Assembly: GCA_030697615.1 (NCBI GenBank)
Contig: JAUYPK010000033.1
Location: forward strand, 1 to 5,554
Reading direction: 5' to 3'
DNA: 5,554 bases
Source of the DNA: Microcaldota archaeon
GTDB lineage: Archaea; Micrarchaeota; Micrarchaeia; Norongarragalinales; UBA8480
Below the pieces are notes generated by a model. The model did not search any database. It saw only the letters and a list, made by a program, of their open reading frames with translations, and was not told where the DNA came from. Each line of letters opens with the position of its first letter. Position 1 is the first letter of the stretch. Below, in pieces: positions 1-5,554 of this stretch. Both the position numbers and the translations under genes were made by a program.

Positions 1-1290
1 GAAATTGTACTTTCAGGAGGAGGCAACACAATATACGTTTCTACCACTGCAGCTTACATTGCCTACGCTAGCTACAACTACCGACAACCAAAGTGGGACT
101 ACTATGTCGACGTTGTGCCGCTGTTCACAGCAGAATATAGCGAAAAAGTTGAAGCAATTGAACGCGAAGATATTGCTCAATGGCGCAAAGAAAACCTCAA
201 GATACAAATTGCAGTTGAATTTCTTGACACATTAAACGAGTCGCAAAGCAATGAATTGTATGCAGCGGTTTACCAGCGGGAGCAAAACGCAACTGGAGAG
301 CAAGTTGGAGAAAAAACCATTGTACACAAGTTTATGCTAAGCGATGCAAATGGAGAAATTCAATATTTTGGAAAAGGATATGTCCCTGGACACTTGCTAA
401 ACCAATTCAGCCTCGACGAGCACGGCGGCTATTTGCGTTTAGCAACTACAATCGGTGAAGTTCATAGGGAAAGAACTGAAAATCCAGCAACTAACAACGT
501 CTACGTCCTCGACGCTTCATTGAACTTAACTGGTAAACTTGAAGGTTTGGCTCCTGGTGAGAGATTATACTCTTCGCGATTCATGGGTGAAAAAGCTTAT
601 CTTGTAACGTTCAAAAAAGTAGATCCTCTATTCGTAATTGATTTGTCCAATCCGCAAAAACCACAGTTGCTTGGAAAGTTAAAAGTTCCAGGTTACTCAG
701 ATTACTTACACCCAGTTGACGAAAACCACTTAATAGGTTTAGGTAAAGACGCTATTCCAGCAGAGGAAGGTGACTTTGCATGGTATCAAGGCGTTAAACT
801 GACGTTGTTCGACGTTTCAAACGTGAACAATCCAATTGAATTGTCTACTTATAAGATCGGAGACCGCGGCACCAATTCATATGCTTTGGATGATCACCGT
901 GCGTTCCTATTTAACGCGGCAAATGGGTTGCTTGTGATTCCAGTTACGTTGGCTGAGATAAATCCAAGTCAATATCCTGAAGGAGTTCAACCACAAAGCT
1001 ACGGCGACTACACTTTCCAAGGCGCATATGTGTTTAACGTCTCGCTTGCTGATGGGTTTACACTACGTGGAAGAGTTTCACACGTCAACGAAGATGAACT
1101 AGCTAAAAGCGGTGAGTACTATTATGGTGGTGATGGAACAAATGTTGAGCGAAGCGCTTACATTGACAACGTGTTGTACACTGTTTCGCAAAAGTACATC
1201 AAGGCAAACGACTTGTCAACACTTGAAGAAAAAGCAACTGTAACGTTGCCGTTTGAACAAAACTACGACGGGCCTTATTACATCGAGTAG
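1..1290 (+). CDS. Beta-propeller domain protein, secreted/surface (5' partial)
   Basis: The frame is open from base 1 to TAG at 1288-1290, so 429 residues are visible and the true start is upstream. A GTG at 115 would give a shorter ORF, but the in-frame sequence before it is clearly coding (visible residues 9-23 read NTIYVSTTAAYIAYA, a propeller strand), so 115 is not the start. Signatures of the Beta_propel family (PF09826) are strong: RFMGEKAYLVTF (193-204), DPLFVIDLSNPQKP (208-221), LGKLKVPGYSDYLHPVDENHL (224-244) and KLTLFDVSNVNNP (266-278). The C-terminal strands YTVSQKYIKANDLSTLEE look like the normal family end, so the 3' end appears intact. Sequons occur at visible residues 79, 96, 175 and 346, compatible with an exported glycoprotein. 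Family members are usually secreted or membrane-anchored; their biochemical role is poorly defined. The signal peptide or anchor would lie off-window. It is followed 27 nt later by a membrane-bound regulator gene, a possible functional partner. Confidence 0.9.
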   Translation, partial: EIVLSGGGNTIYVSTTAAYIAYASYNYRQPKWDYYVDVVPLFTAEYSEKVEAIEREDIAQWRKENLKIQIAVEFLDTLNESQSNELYAAVYQREQNATGEQVGEKTIVHKFMLSDANGEIQYFGKGYVPGHLLNQFSLDEHGGYLRLATTIGEVHRERTENPATNNVYVLDASLNLTGKLEGLAPGERLYSSRFMGEKAYLVTFKKVDPLFVIDLSNPQKPQLLGKLKVPGYSDYLHPVDENHLIGLGKDAIPAEEGDFAWYQGVKLTLFDVSNVNNPIELSTYKIGDRGTNSYALDDHRAFLFNAANGLLVIPVTLAEINPSQYPEGVQPQSYGDYTFQGAYVFNVSLADGFTLRGRVSHVNEDELAKSGEYYYGGDGTNVERSAYIDNVLYTVSQKYIKANDLSTLEEKATVTLPFEQNYDGPYYIE

Positions 1291-1305
1291 AAACAATAAA
1301 AATAA

Positions 1306-1310
1306 GATGA
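1306..1310 (+). promoter_or_regulatory. Weak Shine-Dalgarno-like GATGA before regulator gene
   Basis: GATGA lies 7 nt before the ATG at 1318 and differs by one base from the archaeal core GGTGA. It favours translation of the regulator from a transcript shared with the beta-propeller gene. The ATG contained in this motif (1307-1309) is out of frame with the regulator. Confidence 0.4.
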
Positions 1311-1317
1311 AAAGTTT

Positions 1318-2022
1318 ATGGATGAAGTTACAGTTGACCGAAAAACACTGCGGGCATTAGGCGCAGATAGCCGCATTGCCATTTTGAAAAACTTAGCAAG
1401 GAAAAGAATGACGCAAGCTGAACTTGCAGATATGCTTGGAATGGCAGCTCCATCTGTAAACGAACACCTGCGCCAGCTTCAATCCGCTTCACTTATAGCG
1501 CAAATAGACGATGGAAGAAAATGGAAGTACTATGAGATAACTCCAAAAGGCAAAGCAATTGTTCAACCAACAAATGTAAAAGTTTGGTTCCTTCTGAGCA
1601 TCAGCTTACTTGCATTAGTTGCTTCCATGTGGCAAATTTACCCGTCTATCTCGCAGCCAATTCCACAAGAAATGCTCATCCGCGAAGTTACGATGCCGTT
1701 TGCACCACTAGATGGCGCAACAGATGCAAATGGAGTTGCCGAAACCAGCGCTCCATTTATTCAATCACAATCAATCACATCTGGATCTTCCATTGCACCT
1801 GCCAACGACTCTAGCCAAAACATAACTTCCGAGGAAAATAATTTAGATGCGAATGTTGCAGGTAGTTCGATAAATGCTGGACGGCCTATAGTGAACGAAT
1901 CAGTGCAAATAACTGGCTATAAATCCCTCTTAACTTCCTTGCCAGCTGCAGAAACAGCGATTCTTCTAGTTTCAATTCTACTACTCGGAGCTTCAGTTGC
2001 GCTGCTGCTGAAAAAAGAGTAA
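1318..2022 (+). CDS. Membrane-anchored winged-helix transcriptional regulator (ArsR/MarR-like)
   Basis: This 234-residue protein has three parts. Residues 7-82 form a winged helix-turn-helix: a first helix TLRALGADSRIAILKNLA, a turn MTQAELADMLGMAAPSV, a recognition helix around 44-56 (SVNEHLRQLQ) and a wing DDGRKWKYYEITPKG. This resembles ArsR/MarR-type repressors. Residues 88-108 (VWFLLSISLLALVASMW core) form a membrane helix. Residues 109-208 are a Ser/Asn/Pro-rich, low-complexity segment with sequons at N163, N168 and N193. Residues 211-231 form a second membrane helix ending in LLLKKE. Because the DNA-binding domain must face the cytoplasm, the 100-residue loop should lie outside and the C-terminus inside. 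It is probably a one-component regulator tied to the membrane; its signal and operator are unknown. No metal-binding Cys is present in the winged helix, so metal sensing of the classic ArsR type is unlikely. It lies 27 nt after the beta-propeller gene and is probably co-transcribed with it. Confidence 0.88.
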   Translation: MDEVTVDRKTLRALGADSRIAILKNLARKRMTQAELADMLGMAAPSVNEHLRQLQSASLIAQIDDGRKWKYYEITPKGKAIVQPTNVKVWFLLSISLLALVASMWQIYPSISQPIPQEMLIREVTMPFAPLDGATDANGVAETSAPFIQSQSITSGSSIAPANDSSQNITSEENNLDANVAGSSINAGRPIVNESVQITGYKSLLTSLPAAETAILLVSILLLGASVALLLKKE

Positions 2023-2027
2023 AAATA
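2020..2027 (+). promoter_or_regulatory. Candidate TATA-like box for methyltransferase gene
   Basis: TAAAAATA starts 28 nt before the ATG at 2048 and overlaps the stop codon of the regulator gene. The spacing would place transcription initiation at or very near the ATG, consistent with a leaderless mRNA. There is no convincing Shine-Dalgarno motif between the two genes (AGAGAGTG is at best weak). Co-transcription with the regulator is equally possible. Confidence 0.3.
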
Positions 2028-2047
2028 ATTAGAGAGTGTAAAACAAA

Positions 2048-2626
2048 ATGTACGAACACGTAGTTGTAAAAGATGGAGTATTGTGGATCGACGGAATCCA
2101 CATGCAGCGGTTCCACAACACTACCCCTGCTAAAAATGCAGAGCTAATGGTGCAACAACTTGGAATAAAACGCGGCGACAACGTGCTAGATGTTTGCACT
2201 GGACTCGGCTATACTGTTGCAGCTGAGTTAACCCTCGGTGCAAAAGTTACAACAATTGAACAAAGCGACAAAGTTTTACAACTGCTAAACGAAAGCGCAA
2301 ACAACAGTATTCTTCAAAATGAAAATGTGAAATTAATTGCTGGCGACGCTTTTCAAGAAGTTAAAAAACTCCCGCCAAAATATTTCAACGCTGTGCTTCT
2401 TGACCCGCCGCGGTTTTCAATGGCTGGGCAGTTATATTCAGAAGAGTTTTACAGCGATTTGCATCGTGTATTGAAGTCAAATGGAAAATTATTCCACTAT
2501 ACCGGCAAGCCTGGAATGCGTACTGGTAAGAATTTAATGAAAGGAATCAAGAACCGCTTGCAAGAAGCTAGGTTTCACAATGTGCAATGGATTGAACCGT
2601 GTTTGGGTTTCAAAGCAATTGTTTAA
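2048..2626 (+). CDS. SAM-dependent methyltransferase, predicted archaeal type (COG2521-like)
   Basis: This 192-residue protein is a class I (Rossmann-fold) methyltransferase. Motif I is VLDVCTGLGYT (46-56), where the usual Gly-rich loop reads CTGLGYT. An acidic residue at the end of the second strand (E71 in TTIEQS) would bind the SAM ribose. D100 in IAGDA is the adenine-side acidic residue. Motif IV is LLDPPRFSMAG (118-127), followed by LYSEEFYSDLHRVLKSNGKLFHYTGKPG (129-156). The combination CTGLGYT, DPPRFS and FHYTGKPG matches, from memory, an archaea-specific group of uncharacterised methyltransferases. The DPP motif resembles the [DN]PP[YFW] site of N-methyltransferases, so an amino or ring nitrogen target is possible but unproven. 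There is no export signal, so it is cytoplasmic. An in-frame GTG at 2036 is followed at once by TAA, which rules out a longer form. The length looks complete for a stand-alone catalytic domain. Its link to the surrounding envelope genes is unclear. Confidence 0.9.
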   Translation: MYEHVVVKDGVLWIDGIHMQRFHNTTPAKNAELMVQQLGIKRGDNVLDVCTGLGYTVAAELTLGAKVTTIEQSDKVLQLLNESANNSILQNENVKLIAGDAFQEVKKLPPKYFNAVLLDPPRFSMAGQLYSEEFYSDLHRVLKSNGKLFHYTGKPGMRTGKNLMKGIKNRLQEARFHNVQWIEPCLGFKAIV

Positions 2627-2638
2627 ACCAAAAGGCAA

Positions 2639-2645
2639 TAAAAGC
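2639..2645 (+). promoter_or_regulatory. Candidate leaderless promoter box (TAAAAGC) for lipoprotein gene
   Basis: TAAAAGC begins exactly 29 nt before the ATG at 2668, and the same heptamer sits exactly 29 nt before the ATG at 4203. No Shine-Dalgarno motif occurs in the T-rich stretch just before the start codon. The distance fits an archaeal TATA element with initiation at the ATG. The exact TATA boundaries and the upstream BRE cannot be fixed by eye. Confidence 0.45.
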
Positions 2646-2653
2646 CAACTGCG

Positions 2654-2664
2654 TTTAATTTTTC
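2654..2664 (+). terminator. Possible T-rich terminator after methyltransferase gene
   Basis: TTTAATTTTTC, with five consecutive T, lies 28 nt after the methyltransferase stop. Archaeal RNA polymerase can terminate on T-rich runs without a hairpin. The same bases lie directly before the lipoprotein ATG and may simply be the initiator region, so this is tentative. Confidence 0.2.
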
Positions 2665-2667
2665 TAA

Positions 2668-4164
2668 ATGAAAATATTTCTAGCAATTGCGTTGTTAACG
2701 TCGTCATTTCTATTAATTGGTTGCATTTTTGACGATTATGACAATGACCAACCACTTCCACAAGAGGTAATTGACGCTGCAAATGCCGTTCCACAATCTC
2801 CGTTTCCACGCGTTAATGTAACTTCTAACCGATCAACTGTTCCTATTTTGGCTCAAAATAATTCCCCAGCGATGCAAAATACATCTACTTCTGCTGAACC
2901 GCAACTCCCCGCTTTGCAAAGTAACGTGTCAGCATCGCGTTTACCAGTAGCGCAAGTTGACCAAACGCTAGTTGATTTTCAAAACATTCCGCGTGGCGTT
3001 GCGCGACAGCAAATAACCGTGTCGCAAAGCGACTACGCGACGTTTATCGATGACGCAAAAATAAAAACCGCAATTGGCGACTTAACTGCTGAAGAACGTA
3101 GTTTTCTATTGGCAAGTGCAAGTGAACTTGAAACCAGCAACACTGCACAGTGGGCGGAATATGACAGCGGTAATAGCGGCACCTATGTTTTAACAAAAAG
3201 CGAAGCACGTAGAGTTTGGCTACGCCGAATAGCTAAATCGTTGCATGTTGAACTTCACAAAGAAGTTCCGTGGAGTTTACGCGATTATGGCACTAGCGAC
3301 TTAACTTACCTCTTGTCTTTTTGCACCGAGGACTACGCTGAGCTATCTCAACTAAATTACGCTGGTTTCATTCACTATCCGTGCCAGCAATTTTTCAAAA
3401 AGCCAAATCCAAATTACGAAAACTACGAAATGCTACTCATTTGGGAACCCAACCCGGCAGATACAATACAGATCACCAAGAGTTTACTTGGCGATTTCAG
3501 ACCAGTTGACCAAAGTGGGCTAGTTGACGCAATAGTACTTACAATGCGGCAAATGGATTGGGGTCACGTAAGCAGCGCTGAAGACCAGCAGTACTTAACA
3601 AATGGCATACCTGGGGACGTGACAACAATGAACCGGTTATATTCGCTGAAACGCGGCGGCTCTGGTTGGAATTCAGTTTTCATGGCAGCTATTCTACGAT
3701 ATTACAACGTTCCAGCAGAAGTTGGCGAGGTTAATGGCCATGGCTACGTTCAATTTCCAACTGTTGACAAAGCCATGTTTTCCGGCGACTGGGTGCAAGG
3801 CTGGCCAAAGGAATTACCAATTGAAAACAGCTACGTGTCAAACGGCCAAATGCAGTACTATTTCTCGCTTCCAGTTTGCAACAGCCAAACTGAAGTTGAC
3901 AAAATTAAACTCCGCCGAATTCTATCCATTTACAATAACCGCACCATGAACGAAAAAGTTTACTACGGGTTAAATGGTTTTTGCACAATAGGCCGCGAAT
4001 ATGTGCCTTATTTAATTGCCCGCACAAAATCAACTGACCGTGAATGCATTGACGGTTCACAACCAAACAAAGGAAAATGGACTCCGCCGTTTGACCAAAG
4101 CGAAATCGACCAGTGGACGTCAACGCTACAAACCTACGCAGATCAAACCAACATTTGCACCTAG
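2668..4164 (+). CDS. Lipoprotein with transglutaminase-like domain lacking the catalytic Cys
   Basis: This 498-residue protein starts with a lipoprotein signal: Lys2, a hydrophobic stretch 3-18 and the lipobox LIGC with Cys19. Residues 20-100 form a Pro/Ser/Gln/Asn-rich tether with sequons at N54, N64, N71 and N86. The rest is globular and lies outside the cell membrane. Residues 327-375 resemble the core of the transglutaminase-like superfamily: RGGSGWNSVFMAAILRYYNVPAE (329-351), then GHGYVQF (357-363) and GDW (373-375). Aligned to the usual GxC(x11)R...GIPAR...HxW...D pattern, the catalytic Cys position is Ser332, the His is His358, and the Asp is Asp374, 16 residues after the His as is usual. 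No Cys lies between residues 240 and 403. The other six cysteines (219, 239, 404, 439, 460, 497) flank the core and could form disulfides. The domain assignment is by motif only and moderately sure; a non-enzymatic role or a serine nucleophile are both possible. The start is set by the signal peptide. Confidence 0.85.
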   Translation: MKIFLAIALLTSSFLLIGCIFDDYDNDQPLPQEVIDAANAVPQSPFPRVNVTSNRSTVPILAQNNSPAMQNTSTSAEPQLPALQSNVSASRLPVAQVDQTLVDFQNIPRGVARQQITVSQSDYATFIDDAKIKTAIGDLTAEERSFLLASASELETSNTAQWAEYDSGNSGTYVLTKSEARRVWLRRIAKSLHVELHKEVPWSLRDYGTSDLTYLLSFCTEDYAELSQLNYAGFIHYPCQQFFKKPNPNYENYEMLLIWEPNPADTIQITKSLLGDFRPVDQSGLVDAIVLTMRQMDWGHVSSAEDQQYLTNGIPGDVTTMNRLYSLKRGGSGWNSVFMAAILRYYNVPAEVGEVNGHGYVQFPTVDKAMFSGDWVQGWPKELPIENSYVSNGQMQYYFSLPVCNSQTEVDKIKLRRILSIYNNRTMNEKVYYGLNGFCTIGREYVPYLIARTKSTDRECIDGSQPNKGKWTPPFDQSEIDQWTSTLQTYADQTNICT

Positions 4165-4173
4165 CCAAGTGAT

Positions 4174-4180
4174 TAAAAGC
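4174..4180 (+). promoter_or_regulatory. Candidate leaderless promoter box (TAAAAGC) for oxidoreductase gene
   Basis: TAAAAGC begins 29 nt before the ATG at 4203, with the same sequence and spacing as the box before the lipoprotein gene. The intervening bases share GCGTTT and TCTA elements with that promoter, shifted by one or two positions. No Shine-Dalgarno motif is visible, so a leaderless transcript covering genes 4203-5312 and 5309 onward is likely. Confidence 0.45.
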
Positions 4181-4202
4181 ATTTATCGCGTTTTATTCTA
4201 CA

Positions 4203-5312
4203 ATGGTACTTTCAGAACAACTTAACGAAAACCTAAACGTAGATGTCGTAGTCATAGGAAGCGGCATCGCTGGAATCTCTGCAGCGTACCACTTGGAAAA
4301 AGCTGGCTACGATGTAGCTGTGCTGGAGGAATACGAAGTTGCCAGCGGCGCAACGCAGTACTCCTCTGGAATTTTGTACTTTGGCAGCGGCACAGATTTT
4401 CAAACCGCGGTTTCGTTGTGGGGAGTAGCAAAAGCTAAATTGTTTTTCGACGAGTCTAAAAATGCCATTGACGAAGCGCTTGCGTTAGTGAAGAGTAACG
4501 ATTGGAAAGTGGGCTTGCGTTCGCCAGGAACAATAATTGTAGCTAGCAATGAAGCGGATAAAAATTATTTACAAAGAGAAGCGCAAGCAATGGAATTGCT
4601 AGGTTATCCTGGAAAGTTGCTTTCAAGCGAAGAAGTTTCTAGTTATTACAACGGTTGTAAATTTGCAGCTGGCCTGTTTCAACCAATGTGCCATCAAATT
4701 AAGCCAAGCTTATTTGTACCGTTGTTGGCAAATTCACTTAAAGGCGCAGTTTACCAAAATACCCCTATGCTAGAAATAGAAGAGACGCAAAGTGGAGTAA
4801 GTGTCACGACTCCATCTGCAGTGATAGAAGCAAAGCACGTTGTAATTGCAACTAATTTAAAGCCAACTTTTGGACTAGAAAAACATTTCTTCCAAGAGGC
4901 AAGCGTTTTACTCCCTTCCCATGAACTTGGAGATAAACTTCAAAGTTTTTGGCCAACCGACGTAATCATGTGGACGCCAGACGAACGTTATGATTTGCTG
5001 TATTGCCACGATGGCACTGCTTTTTTGGAAATGTACGACTTGCAAAACGTAGATGAAAAAGTGAAAAAATATTTTCCGTCACATGTAGAGTTCCAACGCA
5101 ACAAGACAATTGGCGACGCGTGGTCAAAAACAAAAGACTGGTTTCCAATTGTTGGCAGTGTAAATAAAAACAAAAACATTCACGTGAGTGTAGCAATGGG
5201 CGACCAAGGCATTGTAATGGGATTCACAAGCGGCAAAAACATTGCAAAACTAATCAACGGAGAAACTAATAACTTTCTTGAAATGTGTAATCCTGCGAGG
5301 TTTTTGAAATGA
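4203..5312 (+). CDS. FAD-dependent oxidoreductase, DAO (D-amino acid oxidase/glycine oxidase) family
   Basis: This 369-residue protein has the layout of the DAO family (PF01266). The N-terminal dinucleotide fold is VDVVVIGSGIAGISAAYHL (13-31) with Gly19, Gly21 and Gly24, followed by an acidic end of strand two (VAVLEE, E42/E43) for the FAD ribose. ASGATQYSSGIL (48-58) matches the flavin-side loop. HVVIATN (212-218) closes the split FAD domain. Near the C-terminus TKDWFPIVGSV (310-320) and GDQGIVMGFTSGKNIAKLINGE (333-354) match the usual '(T)xDxxPxxG' and 'GxxGxGxxxxxxxGxxxAxLI' elements. Such enzymes oxidise amines or amino acids, often with oxygen or a quinone; the substrate here cannot be named. 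Length is normal and no signal peptide precedes the fold, so it acts in the cytoplasm or at the inner membrane face. Its stop overlaps the next start (ATGA), suggesting the downstream protein is expressed in proportion to it. Confidence 0.92.
   Translation: MVLSEQLNENLNVDVVVIGSGIAGISAAYHLEKAGYDVAVLEEYEVASGATQYSSGILYFGSGTDFQTAVSLWGVAKAKLFFDESKNAIDEALALVKSNDWKVGLRSPGTIIVASNEADKNYLQREAQAMELLGYPGKLLSSEEVSSYYNGCKFAAGLFQPMCHQIKPSLFVPLLANSLKGAVYQNTPMLEIEETQSGVSVTTPSAVIEAKHVVIATNLKPTFGLEKHFFQEASVLLPSHELGDKLQSFWPTDVIMWTPDERYDLLYCHDGTAFLEMYDLQNVDEKVKKYFPSHVEFQRNKTIGDAWSKTKDWFPIVGSVNKNKNIHVSVAMGDQGIVMGFTSGKNIAKLINGETNNFLEMCNPARFLK
5297..5301 (+). promoter_or_regulatory. Shine-Dalgarno motif GAGGT for the overlapping downstream gene
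   Basis: GAGGT sits 7 nt before the ATG at 5309, inside the last codons of the oxidoreductase gene. It is an exact part of the archaeal consensus GGAGGTGA and is the clearest ribosome binding site in the window. It fixes the start of the last gene. Confidence 0.65.
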
Positions 5313-5554
5313 CGATTGCTCCAAAGATGTTGCATGAATCGCATGAAGAATTTGCAGAGTCAGTGAAACGCAGCAAGGGCAAAGTCGTTGTGTTGGTTCA
5401 CCCATTTTACTTGGATTATTCTCCTTCACGCAAAGGATGGGCTAGAAATACTGAAAAGCGACAACGCCATAGGCAAACTTTGCTCAATTTAGCTAAAGCG
5501 CATCCGCGGGTTCCAATTGTTGTACTTGAAGAAGAAGACAAAGCAGGATTTACC
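5309..5554 (+). CDS. Unrecognised protein, start only (3' partial), coupled to oxidoreductase
   Basis: An open frame from ATG 5309 runs off the window end without a stop, giving 82 residues. The start overlaps the oxidoreductase stop by ATGA and has a good GAGGT ribosome binding site. I do not recognise the family. Visible features: an N-terminal amphipathic helix (about 6-21), a hydrophobic strand KVVVLVHPFYLD (25-36) ending in a conserved-looking HPF, a strongly basic segment RKGWARNTEKRQRHRQ (41-56), a helix to about 64, and a second strand PIVVLEEED (69-77). The alternating strands and helices suggest an alpha/beta fold with a possible active-site His31, but this is inference. It has no signal peptide. 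Co-translation with an FAD oxidase suggests a shared process. Confidence 0.82.
   Translation, partial: MTIAPKMLHESHEEFAESVKRSKGKVVVLVHPFYLDYSPSRKGWARNTEKRQRHRQTLLNLAKAHPRVPIVVLEEEDKAGFT

Noticed and set aside
115..117. GTG as the start codon of the beta-propeller gene
   Set aside because: The same frame is open back to base 1 and the preceding codons encode propeller-like strands, so the gene simply continues off the left edge.
1297..1304. TAAAAATA as promoter for the regulator gene
   Set aside because: It starts only 21 nt before the ATG at 1318; an archaeal TATA box there would start transcription inside the coding sequence. The GATGA ribosome-site reading is simpler.
1886..2116. Reverse-strand and alternative-frame open frames, such as 1886-2116, 2534-2809, 3905-4168 and 4966-5196
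   Set aside because: They overlap well-supported + strand genes, have biased composition typical of shadow frames, and show no recognisable domain.
4191..4197. TTTTATT as a terminator after the lipoprotein gene
   Set aside because: The run of four T is short and lies between the likely promoter box and the ATG of the oxidoreductase gene, where it is better explained as the initiator region.
7..4215. Repeated decamer GTACTTTCAG at 7-16 and 4206-4215
   Set aside because: Both copies are in coding sequence in different genes with no flanking similarity; likely chance.

Overview
The window most likely comes from an archaeon with a moderately AT-rich genome. Three things suggest this: a methyltransferase of the type grouped as 'predicted archaeal methyltransferase' (COG2521-like), a winged-helix regulator anchored in the membrane by two helices, and start-codon contexts that look leaderless, with A/T-rich boxes 28-29 nt before the ATG. 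Surface proteins rich in N-glycosylation sequons fit this. The lineage cannot be fixed from the sequence; a DPANN-type or uncultivated euryarchaeal group is a guess. All six genes lie on the + strand and are tightly packed, with gaps of about 25-41 nt and one ATGA overlap. No gene-free stretch reaches 300 bases, and I see no RNA gene, mobile element or CRISPR array.

Layout: (1) 1-1290 is the C-terminal part of a secreted or surface beta-propeller protein (Beta_propel, PF09826-like) whose start lies upstream of the window. (2) 1318-2022 encodes an ArsR/MarR-like winged-helix DNA-binding domain followed by a membrane helix, an extracytoplasmic Ser/Asn-rich loop of about 100 residues and a second membrane helix. 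(3) 2048-2626 is a Rossmann-fold SAM methyltransferase. (4) 2668-4164 is a lipoprotein with a glycosylation-prone linker and a domain resembling a transglutaminase core, with Ser where the catalytic Cys should be. (5) 4203-5312 is a DAO-family FAD-dependent oxidoreductase. (6) 5309 to the window end is the start of an unrecognised cytoplasmic protein, overlapping gene 5 by ATGA.

How they may work together: genes 1 and 2 are adjacent and could form an envelope sensor/regulator pair. Genes 5 and 6 look like a translationally coupled operon. Genes 3, 4 and 5 each carry their own TAAAA-type box 28-29 nt before the ATG, so they may be separate leaderless transcription units. Genes 2 and 6 instead have Shine-Dalgarno-like motifs, as expected of internal operon genes. 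No single pathway connecting all six is visible. The points most worth following are the Ser-for-Cys transglutaminase-like lipoprotein, the membrane-tethered regulator beside the beta-propeller gene, and the matched pair of leaderless promoter candidates.
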